DNA of 38,887 nt from Spirochaetales bacterium (GTDB taxonomy: Bacteria > Spirochaetota > Spirochaetia > SZUA-6 > DRHE01): assembly GCA_030604195.1 (NCBI GenBank), contig JAUVWI010000031.1:1-38887 (forward strand). The letters are read 5' to 3'. Of the stretch, positions 15,525 to 23,572 are shown in pieces. A program made the position numbers and the translations under genes. Positions within the stretch are counted from its first letter, which is position 1, and each line of letters starts with the position of its first letter. Below the pieces are notes generated by a model. It made no database searches. It had not been told where the DNA came from and was given only the letters and a program-made list of their open reading frames with translations.

Positions 15525-15780
15525 AGAAAACCTCCTTTTAAATTATTTTGTTTATAAAAGCACTATATTGTGGCATATATATTTCGGCTTTGCAAGTAAA
15601 TGTTTGAATATGTTCGATTTTTTTTATAAAATGAAGAACTACTTCGGCGCCGCCGTTCGAGTAGAGCTGTTGAAGGGCCAATTACATGGCCGGGCAGGTC
15701 GCTAAACCTGCATTTTCTTTCAGATTTACCTGTATTGAATAGTGGCCTATAAATAGATAAGTTAGATGGAGGAGTAAAGA

Positions 15781-16164
15781 ATGTCAGCTCTAAAACTGGA
15801 AACATTAAATGGCAGTTATTCGATCCATCGATTTCAACATTCTGCTGAAATTCCCGCTGCTGTTTTAAAAGGTAAGTTCTATAATATCACCATGACGGAT
15901 GATGAGCTTTCAATTGTCTGTGATAGTGAAATAGAGGTTAAAAGCGACCTCTGCGACAATGGCTGGTCGTGCATCAGGATTGCCGGAGTATTGGATCTTG
16001 CACTGACCGGAATACTGGCAGAAATTTCTGATATCCTGGCAAAAGACGACATCCCCATATTTGCAATTTCCACCTACAACACGGATTATATTCTGGTAAA
16101 ACGCGATAGATTAAATAGCGCAATGGCCGCACTCAAGGAATCTGGTTATCTAGTCATCACTTAG
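15781..16164 (+). CDS. ACT-domain protein (small amino-acid-binding type)
   Basis: A 127-residue cytoplasmic protein of the COG3603-like ACT group: an N-terminal strand pair (LNGSYSIHRF, GKFYNITMTDDELSIVC), then an ACT domain with GVLDLALTGILAEISDILAKDDIPIFAIS and TYNTDYILVKRDRLNSAM. Such proteins usually bind amino acids and are widespread stand-alone regulators. A strong ribosome site (GGAGG, 8 bases before the ATG) supports expression. Its last 170 bp are repeated 909 bp downstream. It ends 5 bases before the stop of the convergent vapC pseudogene. Confidence 0.85.
   Translation: MSALKLETLNGSYSIHRFQHSAEIPAAVLKGKFYNITMTDDELSIVCDSEIEVKSDLCDNGWSCIRIAGVLDLALTGILAEISDILAKDDIPIFAISTYNTDYILVKRDRLNSAMAALKESGYLVIT
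15991..16160 (+). repeat. Direct repeat, copy A (3' part of ACT-domain gene)
   Basis: This 170-bp stretch aligns without gaps to 16900-17069 at roughly 85% identity by eye, including a perfect run across the TYNTDYILVK codons. It covers the C-terminal ACT domain. The two copies flank the vapBC pair. Confidence 0.85.
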
Positions 16165-16169
16165 AACTT

Positions 16170-16564
16170 TTATTCTACCCAGTTTTCCAGCTTAATATAT
16201 TTTAATCTTTCAAAATGCTTTGTATTTCCAGTCACAAGAATCATCTCATTCGCAATCGCAGTTGAGCCAATCAGTAAATCAAACTCATCAATGATATCGC
16301 CTGTTTTTCTCAATCGCACTTTTTCTTTTGCATAAATCTTAAATGAAGAAATAATTGGTATTATTGAAATAGATTCTATAAAATCATCAACCAGCTTCTT
16401 GTTTTTTCTTTCTTCTCACTCTTTTCAATACCATACTTCAATTCTGCAACTGTAATTTCTGAGATAGAACAATTCGAAATCCCTATTTTTTTAATCTTCT
16501 TATCAACACTATGAATGCCCTTTAAGTAATAAATACATATATTGGTGTCCAGAAGATATTTCAT
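16170..16564 (-). pseudogene. vapC: vapC PIN-domain toxin, frameshifted
   Basis: The first frame gives MKYLLDTNICIYYLKG, with the catalytic Asp in LLDTN, and ITVAELKYGIEKSEKKEK, then goes out of phase at a run of six A on the minus strand (16402-16407). Adding one A restores KKLVDDFIESI and continues through GDIIDEFDLLIGSTAIAN, LVTGNTKHFERLKY and LENWVE to a stop at 16170. All PIN acidic positions are present once the frame is joined, so this is a recent single-base loss, a phase-variable tract or a sequencing error. As read, only 62 residues would be made, without nuclease activity. Its start overlaps the antitoxin stop by 4 bases. Confidence 0.85.
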
Positions 16565-16800
16565 AAAGCTACATCTGGCCTGATAAAATGCCTTGCTTCT
16601 CTAATACTCTGTATCAATTCGTCAGCACTTTCCTTTATATCCAGTTTTCCATACAGGCTGTAAAATTTTTCTTCCTGTTTCGAATCTGTTTCAAGAAGAG
16701 AATTTGACAACTCGGATATAAGTTTAAGTTTCTGTCTTCTTCCAAGGTTTTTTAATAAGAGAAAATATTCATCTGAATGTATAATATTTGAACCTGCCAT
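16561..16800 (-). CDS. VapB-type antitoxin
   Basis: A 79-residue protein encoded immediately before, and overlapping by 4 bases (ATGA), the PIN toxin gene. Its C-terminal region, KESADELIQSIREARHFIRPDV, resembles the toxin-binding tail (EEIIKEIRESRxF) of antitoxins paired with VapC. The N-terminal RRQKLKLISELSNSLLE helix may be the dimerisation or DNA-binding part. The ATG at 16800 has AAGGA 4 bases upstream; a longer frame to 16899 lacks a ribosome site and would overlap the ACT remnant. It is probably intact although the toxin is broken. Confidence 0.75.
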   Translation of the reverse strand: MAGSNIIHSDEYFLLLKNLGRRQKLKLISELSNSLLETDSKQEEKFYSLYGKLDIKESADELIQSIREARHFIRPDVAL

Positions 16801-16899
16801 ATTCCTTTTCACCCCACCAATAATATACACTATATTTCTCATCATTACCATCCAAAACATCCTGGGAGCGAATGATCGATTCGGGTGTTCACTAGTCAA

Positions 16900-17069
16900 T
16901 TGGATCTTGCCCTGACCGGAATACTGGCAGGCATTTCTGATGTCCTGGCAAAAGCCGGCATCCCCATATTTGCAATTTCCACCTACAACACGGATTATAT
17001 TCTGGTAAAAACAGACAAACTAAAGAACGCAATAGCTGCGCTCAAAGGATCGGGTTATCTATTCATCAC
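16900..17069 (+). repeat. Direct repeat, copy B (ACT remnant)
   Basis: The second copy of the 170-bp ACT-gene repeat, offset by exactly 909 bases from 15991-16160. The similarity begins abruptly at 16900: the 60 bases before it do not resemble the 5' part of the ACT gene. This marks the junction of the inserted or rearranged DNA. Confidence 0.85.
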
Positions 17070-17124
17070 CAGATCTTCCCGGATAACTCGGGTATCGCTT
17101 TTCCTGATCTCTCCTCCCCCTTGA
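16900..17124 (+). pseudogene. ACT-domain gene fragment (5' end missing)
   Basis: The frame reads LDLALTGILAGISDVLAKAG, IPIFAISTYNTDYILVKTDK and LKNAIAALKGSGYLFIT, the C-terminal half of the ACT protein encoded at 15781. The first about 70 codons are missing; the only upstream in-frame ATG (16885) lies in unrelated DNA next to the antitoxin gene start. It has also lost the paralogue's stop and runs on to the TGA at 17122-17124. It is probably not functional; it is the stump of a second ACT gene or of a partial duplication. Confidence 0.8.
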
Positions 17125-17159
17125 CAAGATAATTTCTATTGGTATAATACCTATACCAA
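17121..17159 (+). promoter_or_regulatory. Promoter and operator of the larA-family gene
   Basis: TTGACA at 17121-17126 and TATAAT at 17143-17148, 16 bases apart, match the sigma-70 consensus perfectly. A 21-bp operator, TTGGT-N11-ACCAA (17139-17159; arms TTGGTAT and ATACCAA), covers the -10 box, so a bound repressor would block RNA polymerase. The same arrangement recurs at 26297-26334 and, on the other strand, at 24994-25031. The likely binder is the GntR/FadR-type protein encoded at 29141, whose family favours TTGGT/ACCAA half-sites. Confidence 0.85.
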
Positions 17160-17192
17160 AGTAATACTATCTGTTAAGGAAGGCAAAAGAAC

Positions 17193-18464
17193 TTGGAAAA
17201 AATTTTTCTACCCTATGGGGAAAAAACAATTGAGCTCAATATTCCACGTAAATATTATATGGGAAGTTTTTATCCGGATAAAGTTCAAATAAATGGTTCT
17301 GAGAAAAAACTGATTAAAGAGGCTATTTACCATCCAATTGGGACACCAAGACTATCAACAATGGTAGAACCTGGAATGAATGTTGTTATTATAGCCGATG
17401 ATAAAACCAGGCCGACACCAATAAATAGAATTATTCCAATCATTTTAGACGAATTGCATAGAAGTCGTATTCCCGACAAAGATATTTCTATCATATTTGC
17501 TTTAGGTACACATATTCCTATGAGTAAGAAAGAAATGGAAGAAAGGGCCGGGGTTGAATCGGATCGAATCAAATTATTTAATTCAGAGTATAAGGACCCT
17601 GAAGGAATTATCGATTGTGGAAAAGCACCGGATGGAGTAAATGTATTTGTAGATAGACGTGTTGCAGAAGCGGACTTTAAGATAGGAATCGGATCCATTA
17701 TGCCCCATCCGGAGTGCGGATGGGGAGGAGGAGCAAAAATAATCTATCCCGGAGTCGCAAGTGAAGAGACAGTTACTGCATTTCACCTAAGTTATGCTTC
17801 TGTAGATTGGAATACATATGGATCAGATAAGGCACCGGTGCGTTTAAACATGGAAAAATGGGTTGATAATGTGGGTTTGGACTTCATTGTAAACACAATT
17901 ATAACTGCTGATAATAGAGTTTATAAAGCTGTTGCCGGAGATTATATAAAAGCTCACCGAATGGGGATAAAATATGGACAGAAGATCTATTCAGTAACGC
18001 TTCCCAAACGAGCTGAAATAGTAATTATTACATCTTTCCGGGCAGATGATGATTTCTGGCTCGCTTCAAAAGCGATATTTGCAGGAGAGCTTGTAATCCA
18101 GGAAGGCGGCACATTGATACTTGTATCACCATGCCCGGGCGGGTTGGGCCCTCATCCTGAGTATGCGGATTATACCGGCCTCGACGATTGGAAAACTTTA
18201 CTTCAAAATACCTTAGCAGGAAATATAAATCAGCCCATATCCGTATCATCAGCAGTGGCTTTAGCAAAGATGAGGAAGCGATTTGATATTTCCATTGTAT
18301 CCGGCGGACTCACTGCTGAAGAAGTAAAGAAAATGCAGTTTCAATATTTCACTTCTGTTGATAAGGCCCTCAGTTCAGCTATGATGAAATTTGCAAATGA
18401 TCCACAAATCGCTGTAATACCTTACGGGATTAGCACTCTTCCTGAAATAAGAACTTTTCCATAA
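17193..18464 (+). CDS. larA: LarA-family (nickel-pincer racemase-like) protein
   Basis: A 423-residue member of the lactate racemase family, which use a nickel-pincer nucleotide for racemisation or epimerisation of 2-hydroxy acids. It has the DDKTRPTP motif at 69-76, GTHIPM with H107, MPHPECG with H172, GGGAKIIYPG with K182, and H198. These align with H108, H174, K184 (cofactor attachment) and H200 of Lactobacillus plantarum LarA. It starts at TTG 17193, with AAGGAAGG 9 bases upstream; no in-frame ATG is suitably placed. Larger family members act on sugar acids and other 2-hydroxy acids, so lactate should not be assumed. No larB, larC or larE is nearby. The 268 bases after it, up to the convergent uroD-like gene, hold nothing I can name. 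Confidence 0.88.
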   Translation: MEKIFLPYGEKTIELNIPRKYYMGSFYPDKVQINGSEKKLIKEAIYHPIGTPRLSTMVEPGMNVVIIADDKTRPTPINRIIPIILDELHRSRIPDKDISIIFALGTHIPMSKKEMEERAGVESDRIKLFNSEYKDPEGIIDCGKAPDGVNVFVDRRVAEADFKIGIGSIMPHPECGWGGGAKIIYPGVASEETVTAFHLSYASVDWNTYGSDKAPVRLNMEKWVDNVGLDFIVNTIITADNRVYKAVAGDYIKAHRMGIKYGQKIYSVTLPKRAEIVIITSFRADDDFWLASKAIFAGELVIQEGGTLILVSPCPGGLGPHPEYADYTGLDDWKTLLQNTLAGNINQPISVSSAVALAKMRKRFDISIVSGGLTAEEVKKMQFQYFTSVDKALSSAMMKFANDPQIAVIPYGISTLPEIRTFP

Positions 18465-18732
18465 ATCTTATTAAGATGTGCAATAAATAAAAAAATCATC
18501 AATCCAGCAGCTTTTCTACACGTTCCATTTACTGTACAGAATCACTGTAGTAGCGATCATCATAAGATTATTCAGCTGCAAATTAGTAGCCACTGCCCTG
18601 AGAAAATTGAATCCTTACCAGACAATATGAAAAAGATATCAACATGGTATCATCTTCCTCTCCCCCCAAAAGTAATACCTTTTGCATAGATTAGAAATGT
18701 TCTTTGATATTTTTCCATTATTTATTCATTTC

Positions 18733-19818
18733 TTATGAAACCCGGGTACCATAAAGAGCCAGTATATTATCCAAAGGTACGTCCGGTGTGATGGTATTGG
18801 AAGGAGCGAGTATTAACCCACCATCTTTACCACAGCAATCTATACGCTGGCGCACCTCGGCTGCGACATCGTCTGGCGTCCCAAAAGGGAGAGTCTTCTG
18901 GCAGGAGATTGTCCCATGCAAACAGACCTGGCTACCAAAGCGACGTTTAATACCAAAAACATCCATACATTCCGGTTGGATCGGGTCAATGACATCAAAA
19001 CCGATCTCTATCACATCACCGAAGATAGATTCCATTGCCCCATCACTGTGAAACATGAAGTAGATATCCCCATCTCGTCGAACCTCCTGTAACCAGGTTC
19101 GTAGTCGGGGTTTGAAGTATTTTTTCCAAACTTCAGGAGATAGCATCATCTGTTCTTGCATGGCAATATCACCGGATATCATGATCATATCCACCCCACA
19201 GTGCATCACATGCCTGGATTGCTCAATACGGTGCTCTAAAGCCTTATCAGCAAGGAATTCCGCCAGCTTAGGTTCTAATAGTAGATCCATCATAAAACGG
19301 TCAAAGCCCCGCAATTCCCACGATGTTTTAAATATATTCCAAAGCTCTAATATGATGAAGTATTTCTTTTTATAGCTACCCACATCGGCACGGATACTCT
19401 CATATCGCTCGGGTGCCGAAGTGTCTGGGAATTTATAGCATCTTACCTCTTCCAGCCCGGCCTCTGCTAGTGGATGATAGGTATACTGAAAGAATTGCCC
19501 GGTTGAATCAGCTTTACGACAGATGCCATATTCATCCTTGAAGCTGCCGTTCTCCAGCGGAATGACCAGATTTTTCCGCCCCATACCTAAATCAAGCTGA
19601 CATGGAGACGAGATCGCTCGCTCTGCAAAGACCCCATTCGGTTCTAATACCGAGTAGCGAAAGTCGAGGCCTAAACTCTCCCTGATCTGTTCGTCATTTT
19701 GAGTTCCAAAATAACTCCTCAGTTTATTCCAGGCATCATTACTGAAGTATCCATCCATAGGTATTCTATCGGGCTGCTGATGGGTAATCGCCGCCACAAC
19801 TCGTTCCCTTGAATTCAT
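18733..19818 (-). CDS. Uroporphyrinogen decarboxylase-fold protein (MtaA/CmuA-like), copy 1
   Basis: A 361-residue TIM-barrel protein of the UroD/COG0407 family. Typical stretches are RERVVAAITHQQPDRIPMD at the start, FMFHSDGAMESIFGDVIEIG, FDVIDPIQPECMD, CLHGTISCQKTLPFGTPDDV and GLILAPSNTITPDVP. Members outside haem synthesis act as methylcobamide:CoM-type or other corrinoid-linked methyltransferases, which fits the mttB genes nearby. The ATG at 19818 has AAGGAG 7 bases upstream. It is the last gene downstream of mttB copy 1, separated from it by a decayed second uroD-type gene. It is only distantly similar to copy 2 at 25172. Confidence 0.85.
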   Translation of the reverse strand: MNSRERVVAAITHQQPDRIPMDGYFSNDAWNKLRSYFGTQNDEQIRESLGLDFRYSVLEPNGVFAERAISSPCQLDLGMGRKNLVIPLENGSFKDEYGICRKADSTGQFFQYTYHPLAEAGLEEVRCYKFPDTSAPERYESIRADVGSYKKKYFIILELWNIFKTSWELRGFDRFMMDLLLEPKLAEFLADKALEHRIEQSRHVMHCGVDMIMISGDIAMQEQMMLSPEVWKKYFKPRLRTWLQEVRRDGDIYFMFHSDGAMESIFGDVIEIGFDVIDPIQPECMDVFGIKRRFGSQVCLHGTISCQKTLPFGTPDDVAAEVRQRIDCCGKDGGLILAPSNTITPDVPLDNILALYGTRVS

Positions 19819-19860
19819 ACATTCTCCTTGCATAATCAAATTACACTAACTTTTTTCCCG

Positions 19861-20100
19861 AATGCTTGAGGTTAGGCATCTCTGCTCAAGCGGATTAGAA
19901 TCAGCATCCATCCAGCTCGTCCAGCGATCCTGCCTAAATCGCCTACCATCCGAGTCATAAAAGACTCCCTCTTTTCACCAAAAGATCCTGTCCTGTAAAA
20001 TGCTCGATAATAACATCATTGCGAATCCAATCCCATATAGGAGGACGATCCGTTTCTTCAAAAGAAAAACATGATTTTATCCGTTAAAATGAATTCTCAT
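19861..20100 (-). pseudogene. Decayed UroD-fold gene, close paralogue of the copy at 25172
   Basis: The minus strand encodes broken pieces that match the N-terminus of the intact protein encoded at 25172-26236: SFEETDRPPIWDWIRNDVII followed by EHFTGQDLL, and in a shifted frame FYDSDGRRFRQDRWTSWMDA and LEQRCLTSSIRE. There is a TAA where the intact gene has a Glu codon near the start, an internal loss of about 30 codons, a frameshift, and the last about 230 codons are missing. It directly follows mttB copy 1, in the position an mttB-uroD pair would occupy. Confidence 0.85.
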
Positions 20101-20130
20101 TAAATGACCTTCCTAAGATAAAAAAGAAGA

Positions 20131-21564
20131 TCAGGTTAGTTGTGCTTCCGCCTTTTTAACGATTTTCTTGATCTCCTTAATCTGCTTTTCCGTTAAGAAC
20201 TCTTCCGGTTCCGGGGCTAAGAGTTCTCTTACCCTCTCTTTAGCATGTTCCAGCATTCCCTTTCTGTCCAGGTTCCAAGAGGATAAGGCACGCCGGTCAA
20301 AGCACTGTGGCACAAATATTTCTTCTCTATAGTGGGTAACCGTGTGCTCTGTAGCGATAAAATCAGCCTGTAGTCCTTTTTTGAGGATTAAATCCAAGGC
20401 CAGCTTATCTTCGGTAATAGCGATCCCTTCCAGCATTCTGTTGCACATCATACAGAAATCATAGTCTATTAATATTTGAGGGACGCTTACCGCAGAGGCT
20501 TGAGCTAAGACTCCGAGTCCAGTTACAATTTCCCTGCTCCCTGAGGCTAAGGCCAAGATTACTTTATAAGCCTTCTCTAAACCCGCCTGGACATCCGGAA
20601 ACTTGGCATCCGTGCTTAGAGCATAGGGGTAGAAAGGTTCCGGATCTCCATAGTATCGTGCCAGCTCTAAGGATGCCAGGTTAAGGAGAGCCGCTTCCGG
20701 AGAGCTTTGTACAGAGGAAAAAGTCTTAATGTCCAGGGCACATGGTCCACCGAGAAAGAAGCGTGTCTTTCCGGTTATTGCTTTATTTAAGATAGCAGCT
20801 ATCAATCCTTCCGCCGCAAGGGCAACAAGGTATGAGGCCAGGGTAATAGGAGTAGAAGCGCCTAGAACAGGCATAGCATGTCCTACACTGATACCATTTT
20901 GCACACCTGAATCAATTAACTGCCAAAGAATTTTAAGGCCTTCATCTCCAAATCGAAAAGGTGATGTGCCATAGGCATGGTATGAGAAGGGAGGATCTTT
21001 GAGAACTTTCTCTTTATCTCCGCGTATAACTTCAGCAATTTCTAAGAAATACACTATAGTTTTTTCACTGAATATTTCAACTTCTCGCGAATTCGGATGA
21101 AACCGAGCAACTATGGATAATGTATGAATATCCCTTACAAGGGGATGAACATCTTGAGGAATAAAGGATGGATGCCCTAGATATACCCCAGGGAGAAGGC
21201 GGACAAGTCTGGTTGCCTGGATTAAATCTGCTTTTATCGCTTTTCTTATTTCATCGGAATCCAGATCATGAGCAAAGAGAGCTTGACCGGTTGCATGGGG
21301 GATTAACCGCGGTCTTTTTATTGTTTTCAGCTTCTTGATCTTTTCTTGGCCAAGAATCTTCATTTCCCGTATAAACTCTTTAACAAGGTTATTAGGGAAT
21401 TTGACTCGGTCGTTATTTACAACATTACAGCCTATTTCGGCCAAACGTTCCCTTGTTCGCTTATGATTGATTTCAATCCCCACTTCTTTCATTATTTTAA
21501 GTGAGCCTTGATGAATTGAATTAAAATCATCCTCTTTTAACAGTTCAGCTTTTAATCGCAGCAT
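20131..21564 (-). CDS. MttB-family (trimethylamine methyltransferase-like) protein, copy 1
   Basis: A 477-residue member of the MttB superfamily (Pfam06253), which transfers methyl groups from quaternary or tertiary amines to a corrinoid protein. Recognisable stretches are GHAMPVLGASTPITLASYLV, STDAKFPDVQAGLEKAYKVI and the C-terminal TEHTVTHYREEIFVPQCFDR. No in-frame amber codon exists, so it belongs to the non-pyrrolysine group that includes MtgB (glycine betaine). The start at 21564 (ATG) is preceded by GGAGGAGG; a TTG five codons upstream lies before that site. It follows the sugar-type permease genes by 95 bases and is probably the fourth gene of that operon. No corrinoid protein is encoded nearby. 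Confidence 0.87.
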   Translation of the reverse strand: MLRLKAELLKEDDFNSIHQGSLKIMKEVGIEINHKRTRERLAEIGCNVVNNDRVKFPNNLVKEFIREMKILGQEKIKKLKTIKRPRLIPHATGQALFAHDLDSDEIRKAIKADLIQATRLVRLLPGVYLGHPSFIPQDVHPLVRDIHTLSIVARFHPNSREVEIFSEKTIVYFLEIAEVIRGDKEKVLKDPPFSYHAYGTSPFRFGDEGLKILWQLIDSGVQNGISVGHAMPVLGASTPITLASYLVALAAEGLIAAILNKAITGKTRFFLGGPCALDIKTFSSVQSSPEAALLNLASLELARYYGDPEPFYPYALSTDAKFPDVQAGLEKAYKVILALASGSREIVTGLGVLAQASAVSVPQILIDYDFCMMCNRMLEGIAITEDKLALDLILKKGLQADFIATEHTVTHYREEIFVPQCFDRRALSSWNLDRKGMLEHAKERVRELLAPEPEEFLTEKQIKEIKKIVKKAEAQLT

Positions 21565-21659
21565 TCCTCCTCCTATCAATGGTTGATTAAATTCCTACGC
21601 TGAAGATCTCTATTAATTGTTTATCGAGTAGATTAATGAATACTTCGTTTCCAAAAATC

Positions 21660-22532
21660 TTAACCTTTAAGTCCCGTCATGGTCATTCCTTTGATAACAA
21701 AATTCTGTAAAAACAAAAATACAACCAACAAGGGAATGACACTGAGAAAAGCTGCGGCTGTAACAACAGTAAACTCGGTATGCCACATACCCGTATACGT
21801 GGCAAGGCCAAGCATTACTGTTCGCATCTTTTCGGTGGAGACCATGACCAGGGGCCACAGAAAATCATTCCAGGTCCAAATAAATTTGATAGTACCTAAA
21901 GTTGCTATGGCTGGAATTGACATAGGTAGAATGATCTTTATAAAAATGCCAATTTCTGAATAACCGTCGATTCGAGCGGCATCCATATAATCAGAAGGAA
22001 TTGATACAATAAACTGCCGCATTATGAATACACCGAAAGCACTTAATAAACTTGGGCCCATGATTCCCAGGTACGTATCAACAAGCCCGATACGGTTAAA
22101 GAAAAGATAAAGCGGTATAATAATGACTTCAAAGGGGACCATCAGAACTGCCAGGATAAAAACGAAAAAGAAAATATTCTTGCCGGGAAACTCAAATTTA
22201 GCAAACGCATAGCCCGATAATGATGAAAAGAACAAGGTGGCTGTAGTGCAGCCTACTGAAATGATAATGCTATTGAGAAAGAAGAGCAGGAAATTCTGCC
22301 GCTTGAATACCTCTATATAGTTTTCCAAATTAAAGAAATTGTCCGGTAGTAGGGTTATGGGGAGCCTGTATAATTCATCGGGTTGTTTTACGGAGGTGAA
22401 GATCATCCACACAAAGGGGAAAGCCATAATTGTCGAACCAAGGATAATAATACTGTAAAAACTTATTTTAACTAAACGTTCTGAGGTAGTTCCTTTTTCG
22501 AAAGTCCTATATTTTTTCATCTTGCCGACCAT
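21660..22532 (-). CDS. ABC sugar transporter permease, MalG type (second system)
   Basis: A 290-residue inner-membrane permease with about six membrane segments, the EAA loop DYMDAARIDGYSEIGIFIKI and a C-terminal QNFVIKGMTMTGLKG, as in MalG-like proteins. Its ATG overlaps the stop of the MalF-type gene by one base (TAATG on the minus strand), indicating coupled translation. As with the first system, no ATPase gene is adjacent. Its operon also carries mttB copy 1, which suggests that the imported solute, or something linked to it, is the methyltransferase substrate. Confidence 0.92.
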   Translation of the reverse strand: MVGKMKKYRTFEKGTTSERLVKISFYSIIILGSTIMAFPFVWMIFTSVKQPDELYRLPITLLPDNFFNLENYIEVFKRQNFLLFFLNSIIISVGCTTATLFFSSLSGYAFAKFEFPGKNIFFFVFILAVLMVPFEVIIIPLYLFFNRIGLVDTYLGIMGPSLLSAFGVFIMRQFIVSIPSDYMDAARIDGYSEIGIFIKIILPMSIPAIATLGTIKFIWTWNDFLWPLVMVSTEKMRTVMLGLATYTGMWHTEFTVVTAAAFLSVIPLLVVFLFLQNFVIKGMTMTGLKG

Positions 22533-23440
22533 TAGTATTCAACCTTCTTGCTTACCAGGTTCCACTGAATAATAGAAATAGCCATAATTAATATGAATAG
22601 ATAGATGGCCACCACGGAAGCTTCCCCCATTTTATTCCAGGAAAAGGCAAGATCGTAGATATGCATAACAACCACTCTACTGGAATTTACAGGTCCCCCA
22701 CTTGTGGCAACAAAGACTAAATCAAATATTTTTAGCGCATATATGATCTCTAAAACTCCGACTAAGACAATCTGTGGATTGAGTAAAGGAAGGGTTATTT
22801 TTCGGAATTGAGTAAAAGGACCCGCCCCATCCATTCTAGCCACTTCATAATAGACCTCAGGAATCCCCTGCAAACCTGCCCAGAAAATGATCATATCAAA
22901 ACCCAGTCTCGCCCAGATATTCATAATCGCAAGGCTCGGCAGGACCTGCTTAGGGCCGGAAATCCATAACTGCTTACTTACGCCAAAAATCTTAAGAAAT
23001 GCATTCAGGAGACCTATTTCAGGCTGGTAAATCCAACTCCAGACAAAAGCAACGGCTACTGCAGAGGTAATAACCGGCAGGAAATAGATGGCACGAAATA
23101 AATTACGTAATGGAAAAGTTGAGGCAGCCTTAAAGATAAGAGCCACCATTAGGGCGAGGACCATAGTAGCAGGCACACTCATCAGTGTGAGAACAACCGT
23201 ATTCTTTATAGCTTTCCAAAACATCTTATCCTGCAGAACGTCGATATATTGAGCGAAACCCACAAATTCCGAGCCTCCCGTGACTGCCCATTTACTTAAG
23301 GATAGATAAATGGCGTAAATACCTGGATAGATAAAGGTGATAGAAAAGAAAAAAATGGTTGGAGCGATAAATAGATAGGCTGTTCTAATTTTTCGATCTG
23401 CAATCGATCTACCACGTACAATGTCAATCACATTTAGCAT
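22532..23440 (-). CDS. ABC sugar transporter permease, MalF type (second system)
   Basis: A 302-residue permease with an N-terminal cytoplasmic stretch, then membrane segments from AYLFIAPTIFFFSITFIYP onward. The EAA loop YYEVARMDGAGPFTQFRKIT is followed by LPLLNP, and DLVFVATSGGPVNSSRVVVM is a MalF-type loop before the last segments. It pairs with the downstream MalG-type protein and the upstream binding protein. Confidence 0.92.
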   Translation of the reverse strand: MLNVIDIVRGRSIADRKIRTAYLFIAPTIFFFSITFIYPGIYAIYLSLSKWAVTGGSEFVGFAQYIDVLQDKMFWKAIKNTVVLTLMSVPATMVLALMVALIFKAASTFPLRNLFRAIYFLPVITSAVAVAFVWSWIYQPEIGLLNAFLKIFGVSKQLWISGPKQVLPSLAIMNIWARLGFDMIIFWAGLQGIPEVYYEVARMDGAGPFTQFRKITLPLLNPQIVLVGVLEIIYALKIFDLVFVATSGGPVNSSRVVVMHIYDLAFSWNKMGEASVVAIYLFILIMAISIIQWNLVSKKVEY

Positions 23441-23500
23441 TTCTTTAAGATACCCATCCTTTTACTGGTAGTTCTTGATACTTCTTCAAGTTTAATAAAT

Positions 23501-23528
23501 GGCCTGACCACAACAACATGGTCAGGCC
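23501..23528 (-). terminator. Stem-loop between binding-protein and permease genes (second system)
   Basis: A perfect 10-bp inverted repeat, GGCCTGACCA with TGGTCAGGCC around an 8-base loop, lies 44 bases after the binding-protein stop and before the MalF-type permease gene. Without a strong T-run on the minus strand it is best read as a partial terminator or mRNA stabiliser giving excess binding protein, the same design as at 14147-14173. Confidence 0.6.
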
Positions 23529-23572
23529 GCTTGATTAAATTTATGGCCAATAGAAGAGATATACAATCCTTT

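Noticed and set aside
15680-15712. Small hairpin (GCAGGT with ACCTGC) before the ACT gene as terminator or riboswitch
   Set aside because: Only 6 bp of stem and no T-run or conserved riboswitch elements.
15563-15805. Minus-strand 80-codon frame in the ACT/binding-protein intergenic region
   Set aside because: Overlaps the ACT start, is rich in odd runs (RRRRSSSS) and has no ribosome site.
18590-18610. GCCACTG resembling part of a cobalamin riboswitch near the uroD1 gene
   Set aside because: Only a seven-base match; no B12 box or surrounding stems, and it lies downstream rather than upstream of the corrinoid-type genes.
18465-18732. Short minus-strand hydrophobic frame (reads LMMIATTVILYSKWN) in the larA-uroD1 gap
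   Set aside because: Too short and matches no family I can name; could be chance or a permease scrap.
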